51,236 nt of DNA from JARYMI01 sp037444845 (GTDB lineage Bacteria > Acidobacteriota > Aminicenantia > Aminicenantales > UBA8522): assembly GCA_037444845.1 (NCBI GenBank), contig JBBILQ010000014.1, forward strand, positions 1 through 51,236, read 5' to 3'. Positions 42,375-51,181 of the stretch are shown here, in pieces. Under the pieces are notes generated by a model. That model did no database searches. It was not told the origin of the DNA and saw nothing but the letters and a program-made list of their open reading frames with translations. Each line of letters opens with the position of its first letter. Position 1 is the stretch's first letter. The position numbers were made by a program, and so were the translations under genes.

Positions 42375-43721
42375 TTATGTTTTCGCCTCGATGATTAGGG
42401 CGTCGGCGGCGATCTCGCAGACGGTCCGGATTTCGACCGCCAGCTTGTGAAGCTTTTTGAGCTCCATGAGCTGGTCGATGCAGTTGTGGCAGGGAGTGGC
42501 GACGACTTCAGCGCCGGTCGCCCTGATCTGATCGGCCTTGACCTTCCCGGCTTCGAGCCTCCGCTTGGCAAAGTTCGTCATGGCTAACTGGCCGCCTCCC
42601 CCGCCGCAGCAGTAATTTATTCCCCGGTTAGGACGCATTTCAACAAGATTCCGGACAGCGTGCTTAAGGATATACCGCTGCTCCTCGATGATTCCTCCGA
42701 GGCGGACCAGGTTGCAGGGGTCGTGAAGAGTATGAAGCTTTGAGTTGCGGGAAGAATCGAGGCGGACGCGCCCGTCCTGGATGTACTCAGCCACGACTTC
42801 AAGGATGCTCCGGACCCTGAGGCTCTGCTTCCGGCTCAGCCATTCCGGCGCCTCCCAGCGGTTGGAGCTAAACCCGTGGCCGCACTCGGCCAGGACAAGC
42901 TCGCGGCAGCCGAGCTCTTCTGCGGCCTGGAGGAGCCGGGCTGACATGATCCCGGCCGCTTCGTCGTCTCCGTTATAAAGGCCATAGTTGGTGACATCAA
43001 AGCTGGCGCTCGAAAACGTCCAGTCTTCGGCCGCGGCGAAGAAGATTTTTCCGGCCGCAGAGATCGAGAGAGGAAAAAACATCGCCTCCCGGGGGTTGAT
43101 GGTGTAGAGAATTCTCGCCCCTTTGCGGTCAACGGGCAGGCGAAGCCCGGGGGCGGCGAGCTCATTCTGGAGCTCTTCTTCCAGCCAGGCCACTGTCTCT
43201 ATCCAGTTCTCCCTGGAGATTCCCATGTTGTTTCCCGATCGGATGGCTGTGTCGACCGTTGATTGGAGTCCCGGAGGGACAAGCCCGACGGCAGCCAGGG
43301 CAGACCGGGAGGTCCGGATAAGAGAGAAAATGTTGATGCCCATGGTGCAGCTCAGGGAACACCGGCCGCACAGAGTGCAGCGTCCGAAGAGAGAATCCAC
43401 CCAATCCCTGATCATCTCCCGGGTCAGGGTTTTAGCGCCGCCGAGCTGAGGCAAGTTCTTTCCTATCAGGGTATGGTATTTTTTAAAAACCCGGTTCACC
43501 AGGTCAAGCTTGGCGGCTGGCATCGCCTCCGGCTCTCCCGTGGCGAGATGGTAGTGGCAGGAGTCAGCGCACAGGCCGCAGTGAACGCATGAATAGAGGG
43601 AAGCGGCGGCAGCGGCATCAAGCTTTTCCCGGAAAACCGCCAGGACTTTTTTGATATCTTTTTCGGTGAGCGTCCGGATTTTCTCCTCGACGGGATCGGC
43701 TGGGGTTACGGATGGGCTCAT
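42375..43721 (-). CDS. HdrD-like iron-sulfur oxidoreductase subunit
   Basis: 448 residues, cytoplasmic. Two 4Fe-4S ferredoxin motifs are near residues 44-60 (CVHCGLCADSC) and 115-130 (CTLCGRCSLSC). The C-terminal half has CCG-type cysteine motifs: a degenerate first copy (AECGHGF) and a full second one (HDPC, NYCCGGGGG, TPCHNC), which in heterodisulfide reductases hold the catalytic non-cubane cluster. It resembles HdrD, DsrK and related membrane-linked subunits. It pairs with a cytochrome b-like subunit encoded 9 nt upstream, so electrons would flow between the quinone pool and a thiol/disulfide or other cytoplasmic couple. Confidence 0.87.
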   Translation of the reverse strand: MSPSVTPADPVEEKIRTLTEKDIKKVLAVFREKLDAAAAASLYSCVHCGLCADSCHYHLATGEPEAMPAAKLDLVNRVFKKYHTLIGKNLPQLGGAKTLTREMIRDWVDSLFGRCTLCGRCSLSCTMGINIFSLIRTSRSALAAVGLVPPGLQSTVDTAIRSGNNMGISRENWIETVAWLEEELQNELAAPGLRLPVDRKGARILYTINPREAMFFPLSISAAGKIFFAAAEDWTFSSASFDVTNYGLYNGDDEAAGIMSARLLQAAEELGCRELVLAECGHGFSSNRWEAPEWLSRKQSLRVRSILEVVAEYIQDGRVRLDSSRNSKLHTLHDPCNLVRLGGIIEEQRYILKHAVRNLVEMRPNRGINYCCGGGGGQLAMTNFAKRRLEAGKVKADQIRATGAEVVATPCHNCIDQLMELKKLHKLAVEIRTVCEIAADALIIEAKT

Positions 43722-43730
43722 TCTCAGACC

Positions 43731-44360
43731 CTAAATCCTGGCCAGTCGTCTGCGGGGAAGGACGCCGCGCCTTCCGAAATAAGAGCCGAAGAGAAGCCGG
43801 CTGTAGAAAAAGAAGAAGCAGTGACGAATCTTGCCCATAGGCATATAAAGGAAAAGTATAATGGCCGCGGTGAAGAAAGCAGGCAGGAGCGCGGCGTGCC
43901 ATAAAGCGAGAAAGCCGGCCAGGAGGAAGATATCGACGAGGATGTTGGCGGCAAAGTCGTCAGGACAACTGATGTATCTCATCTGGGGTTTAACCACGCG
44001 TTTGAGGAGAAGGCCCGCCCCTGTGAAAAACCCGCCGGCCATCAGGACATGAAAAAAGGGAAGGGCGACTTCCGGTAGTTTGACGTCAGTTGCCAGCGCC
44101 AGTGCTGCCAGGATGGCCACGAAGATGCCGGTATGGTAGATAATCCCGGCGCTATAAGTCGGCAGGTGCTTAGCCGCACTTTCCTTTTCCCGGGGAAGCA
44201 TGCCCTGGCCGAAGGCATAGGCGACGCCTTTCCACGCGTTTCCTGCCGCCTTGGAGAAGAGCCGGCGCCGGCCGAAAGATTGAGTGTGCAGAACCTGAAT
44301 AGCGAGAATAATTAGCGAAAGCCCGAATGAGACAAGGACTCCAAATTTCAAAATGACCAT
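43731..44360 (-). CDS. NarI/DsrM-like cytochrome b membrane subunit
   Basis: 209-residue membrane protein with about five to six helices. Histidines in GIIYHTGIF, PFFHVLMAGG, and ALWHAALLP fit a haem b-coordinating NarI-type fold (respiratory nitrate reductase gamma, HdrE, DsrM). With the HdrD-like partner it should form a two-subunit complex anchoring the iron-sulfur protein to the membrane and exchanging electrons with menaquinone. No additional Dsr, Qmo or Hdr genes are adjacent, so its physiological partner is unknown. Confidence 0.83.
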   Translation of the reverse strand: MVILKFGVLVSFGLSLIILAIQVLHTQSFGRRRLFSKAAGNAWKGVAYAFGQGMLPREKESAAKHLPTYSAGIIYHTGIFVAILAALALATDVKLPEVALPFFHVLMAGGFFTGAGLLLKRVVKPQMRYISCPDDFAANILVDIFLLAGFLALWHAALLPAFFTAAIILFLYMPMGKIRHCFFFFYSRLLFGSYFGRRGVLPRRRLARI

Positions 44361-44407
44361 CAGGCGCCTCGGCTGAACAACTTGGCCACACCCTTAAAAG
44401 ATTTGCT

Positions 44408-44416
44408 ATTATAGCA
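44408..44416 (-). promoter_or_regulatory. Extended -10 promoter for the NarI/HdrD-like operon
   Basis: Minus-strand TGCTATAAT (44416-44408) is an extended -10 element about 48 nt upstream of the cytochrome gene start. No strong -35 is needed for this class. Confidence 0.5.
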
Positions 44417-44478
44417 CAGAGCCAACCAGATACGATGGATTAATACACTTATGTAAAAATCCGCTTATGTGTGATTCT

Positions 44479-44606
44479 GATGGGTGCGGGAAGCCGCCCT
44501 GAAGCCCCCGTAGCGGAGGGGGGTCCCGTCGGCTTCTCCGACGGGGGGAACCGACGGGACTGTTTCCCCGGGGTTAGGGGGCCGAGGGCGGCTTCCGGGG
44601 CCCATC
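44479..44606. repeat. Large GC-rich palindrome with nested hairpins
   Basis: Arms GATGGGTGCGGGAAGCCGCC (44479-44498) and GGCGGCTTCCGGGGCCCATC (44587-44606) are inverted, and the interior holds the hairpin CCCGTCGGC...CCGACGGG. The element is about 128 bp and lies between the NarI-like gene and the GWxTD cluster. It could be a miniature element or a structured RNA; it is upstream of, not inside, the predicted GWxTD transcript. No gene is contained. Confidence 0.65.
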
Positions 44607-44660
44607 GTATAGATCAGAGCGTTTTTTGGCATAAAAATTGCGTTATATTAGCGCGCGTCC

Positions 44661-44689
44661 TTGAATTTATCGGCTGATAGGTTTATCTT
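44661..44689 (+). promoter_or_regulatory. Promoter of the GWxTD gene cluster
   Basis: TTGAAT (44661-44666), 17-bp spacer and TATCTT (44684-44689), 20 nt before the GTG start at 44710. A GAGAGGAG ribosome site follows. Confidence 0.5.
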
Positions 44690-44709
44690 AGAAAGAGAGG
44701 AGTCCGGGC

Positions 44710-46770
44710 GTGAAAACAAGAATCCTGTTTCTTTGGCTTGCCGCGAGTTTCGCCTTCGTTCCTTCAGTCAGCTTTTCTGAGAAAGCCGAGCTTCCCGAGC
44801 GCTTCAAGAAATGGCTGGACGAGGAGGTCGTTTACATCATCGGACGGCTGGAGCGCGAAGTTTTCTTGAAACTCGCGACAGACAGAGAGAGAGACCTTTT
44901 TATCGAGGGCTTCTGGAAGCAGAGAGACCCGACCCCCGGGACCCCAGAAAATGAATTCAGAACCGAGCACTACAGGCGCATCAACTATGCCAACCATTTT
45001 TTTGGCCGGAAATCCCCAAGGCCCGGCTGGAAGACGGACCAAGGCCGCATTTATATCATCATCGGGGAACCCAACGATATCCAGCGGCTGGAGGGGAAAA
45101 CCCAGACCTATGCGGCTGAGATCTGGTTTTACCAGGGCAAGACGGAAGAGGGCCTGCCGCCGGGGTTTAACCTTGTGTTTTTCCAGGAAGGAGGGGTCGG
45201 AGAATACAGGCTCTACAGTCCGACAAGGGACGGGCCCCAAAAACTGCTGACTTCTTATGAAGGCGATCCGATTGATTATATGAGCGCTTACGAGAAGCTC
45301 AAAGAATTTGAACCTGAACTGGCTGATGCCTCGCTTTCCCTTATCCCGGGAGAAGGATCGTTGTCGACCGGCCGTCCTTCTCTGGCCTCTGACCTGCTCG
45401 TTCAGAGGATCGAGACGACGCCTCAACGCCTGATTGAAGAAAAATATGCACAGAAATTCCTCCAGTACAAGGATATCGTCGAGGTGGAGTACACGGCCAA
45501 CTACATCGACAGCGATTCCCTGGTGAAAATCGTGAAAGAGCCGTCCGGCCTCACCTTCGTCCATTTCTCGATCGAGCCAGAGAGACTATCCGTAGGGCAG
45601 TTCGAGAGGAAGTACTACACGACCCTGAAGCTGAACGGCAGCGTGACAACCCCCGACGGGAAGATAGTCTACCAGTTCGACAGGACGATCTCCCTGGATT
45701 TAGACGAAGCCAAGATGGCCAGCATCAGCCGCCAGCCGCTCAACATCCACGATATGTTCCCCCTCATCCCCGGGACCTACAAACTGTCCATCCTGGTCAA
45801 GAACGAGGTTTCCAAGGAATTTACCTCGTTGGAGCAGACTCTTCTCATTCCGGGGGACGAGGCTCAATTCCAGATGACGCCGCTCATTCTTGGTTATAAA
45901 GTGACAAGAGTTGAAGGATGGCAGAAAAGCCTTAAACCCTTCCGCATCGGACCCTGCCAGATCTACTCTGCGCCCAACCGCGTTTTCGTCAAGAAGGACA
46001 CTCTCGGCCTGGCCTTCCAGGTGCTTGGCCTTGAACCAGGGCTGAAGGAAAAAACCGAGGTCAGATACACTTTTCTCAAGGATGAAGAAACAGTCCGCAG
46101 CTTTTCAAGAAAGCTTTCAGAATACCCGGACTTTCCCTTCCTGCTGGAGGAGATTCCTCTGACAGATTTTGTCCCGGCTCATTATGATGTCAAAGCGACC
46201 TTAATCATTGACGGGAGGGAAGCCCTGTCCGCGAGCGAGGCTTTCGACGTCACCCATTTCGAGGCTGTAAGCCGGCCCTGGGTCCATTCCAAGATTCTTC
46301 CCGACCCGAGCGACCCGGTTTACGAATATTTTGTCGGCAGTCAGCTTTTTAACGTTGGACGGATCGATGAGGCCGTTGTCCATCTTGAGAGGGCGTCGAG
46401 GCGCAAGCCCGATTCAACGGATTTCGCCCTCAACCTGGCTAAGGCTCACATGGTCAAGAAAGATTTTGGCAAGGTTGCGCCTCTCCTGCTGCCTTTTTTG
46501 GAGAAAGATGAGACGCCCCGCTACGAGCTGCTCTTTCTCATGGGCAGGGCTTACCAGTACAGGGGTGAGCTGGATAAAGCCATTGCGGTCTATGACCGCG
46601 CTGTTTCCCACTACGGGACCAACACGAACTTGCTCAACTCTATCGGTGAATGTTATTTCCAGAAGGGAGACATCAAGGCAGCCCTGACCGTCTGGGAGAA
46701 GTCCCTGGAGATTAACGCCGATCAGCCCGAAGTTCGCCAGCACGTCGAGACACTGAAGGGAAAAAGATGA
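44710..46770 (+). CDS. Exported GWxTD-domain protein with C-terminal TPRs
   Basis: 686 residues, GTG start, signal peptide in the first 24. The GWxTD domain spans about residues 30-180 with FWKQRDPTPGTPENEF and PGWKTDQGRIYIIIGEPND. A long middle region of beta-type sequence follows (residues 190-530), and the end contains two to three TPR-like helices (LAKAHMVKKDFGK, LLFLMGRAYQYRGELDKAI, NSIGECYFQKGDI). First gene of a four-gene GWxTD series; its stop overlaps the next start (ATGA). The function of GWxTD proteins is unknown; they are envelope proteins by signal. Confidence 0.88.
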   Translation: MKTRILFLWLAASFAFVPSVSFSEKAELPERFKKWLDEEVVYIIGRLEREVFLKLATDRERDLFIEGFWKQRDPTPGTPENEFRTEHYRRINYANHFFGRKSPRPGWKTDQGRIYIIIGEPNDIQRLEGKTQTYAAEIWFYQGKTEEGLPPGFNLVFFQEGGVGEYRLYSPTRDGPQKLLTSYEGDPIDYMSAYEKLKEFEPELADASLSLIPGEGSLSTGRPSLASDLLVQRIETTPQRLIEEKYAQKFLQYKDIVEVEYTANYIDSDSLVKIVKEPSGLTFVHFSIEPERLSVGQFERKYYTTLKLNGSVTTPDGKIVYQFDRTISLDLDEAKMASISRQPLNIHDMFPLIPGTYKLSILVKNEVSKEFTSLEQTLLIPGDEAQFQMTPLILGYKVTRVEGWQKSLKPFRIGPCQIYSAPNRVFVKKDTLGLAFQVLGLEPGLKEKTEVRYTFLKDEETVRSFSRKLSEYPDFPFLLEEIPLTDFVPAHYDVKATLIIDGREALSASEAFDVTHFEAVSRPWVHSKILPDPSDPVYEYFVGSQLFNVGRIDEAVVHLERASRRKPDSTDFALNLAKAHMVKKDFGKVAPLLLPFLEKDETPRYELLFLMGRAYQYRGELDKAIAVYDRAVSHYGTNTNLLNSIGECYFQKGDIKAALTVWEKSLEINADQPEVRQHVETLKGKR

Positions 46771-47717
46771 AAAACAAAGCGCTCTTCGCCGGGGGAGCTT
46801 TTGTCGCCGCACTTTTTCTCCTGGCGCCCGCCTGTCAGCTTTACAAACTGGAGCAGAAATTGCCGCCAGAATACGGTGAGTTCTTATCCAGAGCTCGTTA
46901 CATCATCACCGAGGGAGAAAGGCGAGCTTTCCTCCAGCTCCCTGATTCAGAAAAGCCCCAGTTCATCCAGGACTTCTGGGCCCGTCGTGACCCCGACCCC
47001 TATACTGAAATCAATGAATTCAAAGAAGAGTATTTCAAGCGCTTGGATTCGGCCGACAAACTTTTCCTCGGGGAGGGGAAGCCCGGCTGGCTCACCGACA
47101 GGGGAAAAATCTACGTCCTCTTTGGACCGCCCACCGACCGCGTCACAACGCCCATGTCGGGAGATGCCTACAGCCGCTGCCGGGAGGTCTGGTACTACGG
47201 TGATTTTCCTGTCATTTTCCTGGATTACTACTGCAACGGAAATTATACGTTGACCAGCCTGGACTTGAGTCATCTTCATGACCTCAACAAGGCTCAGGAA
47301 GCCGTGCGACAAACCGGGGCACCGGCAGGTCCGCGTTTTGATTTTGACCTCAGCATCAAGAAAAATCCTCAGGTTGAGTCCCGGCTCGAGGGCCTTGTTG
47401 TGATCGAAATTCCCTACCGGTCCATCTGGCTTGCCTCCGAAGGCGAGACATTCCGGACGACGTTTGACCTTTCGCTTGAGCTCAGGGACAGCCGGAACGC
47501 CATCCACTGGGAGCACAAGATCAGCCAGGATCTCGTTTTAACCGCTTCCGAGCTCGAGCTGAGGATGGATGAAAAATACGTGATCGAGATTCCGATCATG
47601 CTGGAAAGAGACGTGGCTTCACTCAGGGAGGGAAAGAACAGGCTCGTCGTCCTTGTCAAAAACAGGACGGGGAAGGAAGAGCGGCGAAAAGTGGCCGAGT
47701 TCAGCCTGGAAGATTAG
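46767..47717 (+). CDS. GWxTD-domain lipoprotein, copy 2
   Basis: 316 residues. Signal peptide with lipobox LAPAC, so probably a lipid-anchored envelope protein. The domain repeats the common plan: a helix with YIITEGERRAFLQLP, FWARRDPDPYTEINEF, PGWLTDRGKIYVLFGPP and CREVWYYGDFPVIF. A beta-rich C-terminal half (about 190-316) ends in LREGKNRLVVLVKNRTG. Overlaps the preceding gene by four bases and is followed by copy 3 after 10 nt. Confidence 0.88.
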   Translation: MKNKALFAGGAFVAALFLLAPACQLYKLEQKLPPEYGEFLSRARYIITEGERRAFLQLPDSEKPQFIQDFWARRDPDPYTEINEFKEEYFKRLDSADKLFLGEGKPGWLTDRGKIYVLFGPPTDRVTTPMSGDAYSRCREVWYYGDFPVIFLDYYCNGNYTLTSLDLSHLHDLNKAQEAVRQTGAPAGPRFDFDLSIKKNPQVESRLEGLVVIEIPYRSIWLASEGETFRTTFDLSLELRDSRNAIHWEHKISQDLVLTASELELRMDEKYVIEIPIMLERDVASLREGKNRLVVLVKNRTGKEERRKVAEFSLED

Positions 47718-47727
47718 GGGAAAGCCG

Positions 47728-48702
47728 ATGAGAAACACAAAGCTAACGAAAATCTTTTGGCTTTCATTCGGCGCGCTATCAATTTTCTTTGTTCTTTCTT
47801 CCTCTTGCCGCCTGTATAACCTGGCCAGGCAGCTCCCGCCCGAGTACGCTGATTTCCTTTCCAAAGTGAGGTATATCATCACCAGGCAAGAGGAGAAAAT
47901 CTTCCTCGAGCTTCCTCATGCGGAGAAAGACAAGTTCATCGAAGACTTCTGGGCCCGCCGCGACCCGGACCCGGACACCGAGGAAAACGAGTTCAAGATG
48001 GAGTATTTCGACCGCATCGAACAGGCCACTGAGCTCTTTGTGGCCGAAGGCAGGCCCGGATGGCTGACCGACAGGGGAAGAATCTACGTCCTTTTCGGGC
48101 CGCCGACGGACAGAATTGTTGATTCCATGGGGGACGAATACGGCTCCTGCCGGGAGGTCTGGTACTACGGCAATTTCCCCGTGGTTTTCCAGGATCGCAC
48201 CTGCACGGGGGACTATAAGCTCGTCACCTATGATTTGACCTCACTTCGCGACTTCAACTTGATGTACATGCACGAGCTGAGCCTGGCCCAGGCCCGGGCT
48301 CAAAAAACGTTCAAAAGAGAAAAAGGCTTTTTCGACTTCAACTGGAAGGTAGAAAAGACGGTCGAGCCGGAGAAAATCGAGGGTCGGGTCCTCTTGGAGG
48401 TTCCTTACTCTGCTATCTGGTTCAAGGAAGAGGCCGGGATACTCAAGACGCAGGTGGAATATCATCTGGAGCTCCGGGACTCGGGCGGCGAGCTCTTCTG
48501 GGAAGATAAGTCTTCCTTCGAAGTCGCCATTGCCGAAGACGAGCTCAAAAAGAAAATGAACGCCTCTTTTAACCAAGAAATTCCTTTTGTCTTGGAAGGC
48601 AACCTGGAGAGACTGCGTCAGGGAAAGAATAAGCTCTTCATCCGGCTGAAAAACCTGACAGGAGGAGACGCGCAGCAGAAGGTTATGGAGGTGACCTTTT
48701 AG
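47728..48702 (+). CDS. GWxTD-domain lipoprotein, copy 3
   Basis: 324 residues. The start at ATG 47728 is chosen because it begins the signal peptide, which ends in lipobox LSSSC. It is the closest paralogue of copy 2: YIITRQEEKIFLELP, FWARRDPDPDTEENEF, PGWLTDRGRIYVLFGPP and CREVWYYGNFPVVF are shared. The C-terminal half ends with LRQGKNKLFIRLKNLTG. The pair probably arose by tandem duplication. No catalytic residues are evident. Confidence 0.88.
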   Translation: MRNTKLTKIFWLSFGALSIFFVLSSSCRLYNLARQLPPEYADFLSKVRYIITRQEEKIFLELPHAEKDKFIEDFWARRDPDPDTEENEFKMEYFDRIEQATELFVAEGRPGWLTDRGRIYVLFGPPTDRIVDSMGDEYGSCREVWYYGNFPVVFQDRTCTGDYKLVTYDLTSLRDFNLMYMHELSLAQARAQKTFKREKGFFDFNWKVEKTVEPEKIEGRVLLEVPYSAIWFKEEAGILKTQVEYHLELRDSGGELFWEDKSSFEVAIAEDELKKKMNASFNQEIPFVLEGNLERLRQGKNKLFIRLKNLTGGDAQQKVMEVTF

Positions 48703-48781
48703 GGCATCATCTGAGTTCATGAATCCGCAGTTTATAATGTGGCTCTTAAAAAAGTTTTGCGCTATAACAAAGAGGCCTGAC

Positions 48782-49828
48782 ATGAAAAGATGTTTATGGA
48801 TTTGGCTATGCGTCGCCTGTTTTCCGCTTTTGTTTTTATGCTGCGCCAGCGTCAAGGAGGAAAGCAAGCTCGACCCGGTCTCAGCGGATTTCGTCAGCCG
48901 CGTCCGTTATATCATCACAAAGGAAGAATCAAAGATCTTCCGGGAACTGCCGCCGTCTGCCCGGCCTCGGTTCATCGAGGAGTTCTGGGAGAGGCGCGAC
49001 CCGACTCCGGATACTGAGACGAACGAATACAGGGAAGCTTATTTCGAGAGGATCGAGGAAGCGAACCGTCTTTTCCGCGGCGCTCAGCCAGGCTGGCTTC
49101 AGGACAGAGGGAGGATCTACATTCTCTTCGGGCCTCCTGACGAGCGGCAGACAAACCCGATGGGCGGGCGGCCGATCGACCCCTATGCCGCCCCTACGGA
49201 GAGCCTCCAGGGCACGAGGGTCGCGACCGGCGAGAAGCCGACAGAAATCTGGGTTTACTACAACCTTTTTTCTTCGCTCCAGCGGCCCCATGCTGTCAAG
49301 CTCGTCTTTGTCGATTCTCAGGGGACCGGAAATTACACCCTGACGACTGACATTGATGAGATCATCCCGGGCGGTCTTCACGCCTCTTTCGAGCCGAATC
49401 TTGTGTTTACTCACGAGCTCTCTAAGGAAGAAGCAAAGAAAGGAGCGTTGCGCTCGAAGAGAGCGCTTTTTGATTTTTCATGGGAGCTTCTCAAGGTCAA
49501 GAACAAAGAAGCAGGAAGCAACCTCTCCGTGCTCATCTCGCTTCCTTACAAGAAAATCATATTTGTTGACCATCAGGGTGCCCTCCGGGCCAGGCTCGAT
49601 CTTCATCTTGAGGTCAGGGGCTCATCAGGGAATGTCGTCTGGCAGCAGGACGCTGATTCTCAACTCGAGTTCAAACAAGCCCAGATCGAGCGAAGCAAGG
49701 AAGGGTCTTGGGAGATAACCGTGCCGGTTCTCGCCTGGCTGGAAAAAGGCCGCTACTCGCTATACATCCGTCTCGAGAACAGAGACGGCGACCAGTTGAT
49801 TGAAAAACTTCTTGACCTTAAGATGTAA
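48782..49828 (+). CDS. GWxTD-domain lipoprotein, copy 4 (divergent)
   Basis: 348 residues. ATG 48782 begins a signal peptide with a cysteine pair at its end (LFLCCAS), probable lipid anchor. The domain is present as RYIITKEESKIFRELP, FWERRDPTPDTETNEY and PGWLQDRGRIYILFGPP; here the signature threonine of GWxTD is Gln. A Pro-rich insert (about 130-150) is unique to this copy. The C-terminal half shares the beta-rich pattern of the others. Separated from copy 3 by 79 nt, without an evident promoter. Confidence 0.85.
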   Translation: MKRCLWIWLCVACFPLLFLCCASVKEESKLDPVSADFVSRVRYIITKEESKIFRELPPSARPRFIEEFWERRDPTPDTETNEYREAYFERIEEANRLFRGAQPGWLQDRGRIYILFGPPDERQTNPMGGRPIDPYAAPTESLQGTRVATGEKPTEIWVYYNLFSSLQRPHAVKLVFVDSQGTGNYTLTTDIDEIIPGGLHASFEPNLVFTHELSKEEAKKGALRSKRALFDFSWELLKVKNKEAGSNLSVLISLPYKKIIFVDHQGALRARLDLHLEVRGSSGNVVWQQDADSQLEFKQAQIERSKEGSWEITVPVLAWLEKGRYSLYIRLENRDGDQLIEKLLDLKM

Positions 49829-49944
49829 GCGCACTTAGGCAACCCATGACAAGGCTTTTTTCTCCTCGTCGGTTCTTCCAAGGGAGGCGATTTTTTATTA
49901 TATTTAGAACGAAAGAAGAATAAACGGAATATGAAGGAGGCCTC

Positions 49945-50943
49945 ATGATGACTCTTGCCCCGAATAAACTTCGGGCTCTGTCGCTTTCAATCATGACATT
50001 TCTTGTTTTTTCTTTTTTGGCCGGCTTTGGCCTGGCTCAGGAGCAAATGGGCAAAGGACGGATTACCGGGACGGTCGTGGACGAAGCCGGGAATCCGGTC
50101 GAGGGAGCGTTTATAACTGTCGAGAGCATCAGCACCGAAACCAGGCTTGAGGGAAAATCCGACAAGAAAGGACACTTTGCCGTGGCCGGCATGGGAACGG
50201 GGATGTGGCAGGTCACAGCCTCCAAGCCGGGCTATGCATCTTCTTATGTGCAAATGAATATCCGCCAGCTCGTAATGAACCCGCCGATCACCTTCACCCT
50301 GAAAAAAATGACCGGGCTTGCGGCCCTGAAAACAGATGAAAAGTCCTTCGCCCTTTTCGACAGGGGAAATGATCTGCTTAAAGAAGAACAGTTCGATGAG
50401 GCGCTGAAGGTGTTTGCGGAATTCCTGGCGACGTATCCGGAAATCTATCAGGTCCATCTGAATATCGGGACGTGCTACCTCAAAAAGGACGACCTGGATA
50501 AAGCGGTGGCCGAGTTCCAGCTTGTCCTCGACAAAGCCCTCCAGACACACGGCGATTACAAGAAGGATCCGGAAGCGACGTTCCGGGCCTTCTCCGGCCT
50601 GGGGGAGGTTTATCTCAAGAAAGGCGATTTTCAATCTGCCCAGAAGCAGTTCAGCCAGGCCTTAGAGATCTCGCCCAAAGATGAAGTGGCCGCTTATAAT
50701 GTCGGAGAGGTTTTTTTCTCCAATCAGCAGATTGATGAAGCCATCAAGTATTTTGAGCTGGCTATCCGGATTAAAAAAGACTGGTCAAAACCATACGTCA
50801 AATTAGGGTACGCCTATCTGAACAAAGGGGATTTTGCCAAGTCGCTTGAGTATTTCAACGCCTTCCTCCAGATTGACCCGGAAAACCCTGAAGCTCCTCA
50901 GGTCAAAAATGTCATTGCCGCCATCGAGAAGATAAAGAAATAA
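49945..50943 (+). CDS. Exported carboxypeptidase-regulatory/TPR protein
   Basis: 332 residues. A strong AAGGAGG site precedes ATG 49945. After a signal peptide there is a CarboxypepD-regulatory beta-sandwich (GRITGTVVDEAGNPVEGAF, GMGTGMWQVTASKPGY; residues 30-110) and four to five TPRs (about 125-330; NIGTCYLKKDDLDKAVAEF, SGLGEVYLKKGDFQSAQKQF, KLGYAYLNKGDFAKSLEYF). It lies 116 nt after the GWxTD cluster in the same direction. It likely serves as a periplasmic scaffold; a shared role with the GWxTD proteins is inferred from position and from the TPRs of the first GWxTD protein. Confidence 0.85.
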   Translation: MMTLAPNKLRALSLSIMTFLVFSFLAGFGLAQEQMGKGRITGTVVDEAGNPVEGAFITVESISTETRLEGKSDKKGHFAVAGMGTGMWQVTASKPGYASSYVQMNIRQLVMNPPITFTLKKMTGLAALKTDEKSFALFDRGNDLLKEEQFDEALKVFAEFLATYPEIYQVHLNIGTCYLKKDDLDKAVAEFQLVLDKALQTHGDYKKDPEATFRAFSGLGEVYLKKGDFQSAQKQFSQALEISPKDEVAAYNVGEVFFSNQQIDEAIKYFELAIRIKKDWSKPYVKLGYAYLNKGDFAKSLEYFNAFLQIDPENPEAPQVKNVIAAIEKIKK

Positions 50944-50949
50944 AAAAGC

Positions 50950-51173
50950 CCCCCGCCCCTTCCGGAACTCGCAAGCTCTGTCCTCCGGAGGTTTGTGCAG
51001 AAAAATTTCATTTTCGGCCGAAAGACTTTGCCCAGCTTGACGTCCATCTTATACTCCTGGCGCTCTGGCCCCCATCCGAAAATGGAATCTTGAGAGAGGT
51101 GAGATAGATAGGTTTTTTCTTCGATGCTGAAAGCGCTCATGTGTCCGCAGCATTCCAGCCAGATCGCCCTCAA
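50950..51173 (-). pseudogene. Gene relic, both ends lost
   Basis: The frame starting at 51173 opens with MRAIWLECCGHMSAFSI and later reads KMDVKLGKVFRPKMKFF, motif-like stretches with a coding look reminiscent of a small pRiA4b-ORF3-like family. The continuation after KMKFF is not protein-like. The upstream end abuts the CTAG element copy C at 51182. I regard it as a remnant, with family assignment tentative. Confidence 0.4.
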
Positions 51174-51181
51174 GAAACGAT

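Noticed and set aside
44479..44606. rho-independent terminator
   Set aside because: The palindrome is too long and lacks a following T run; it is reported as a repeat instead.
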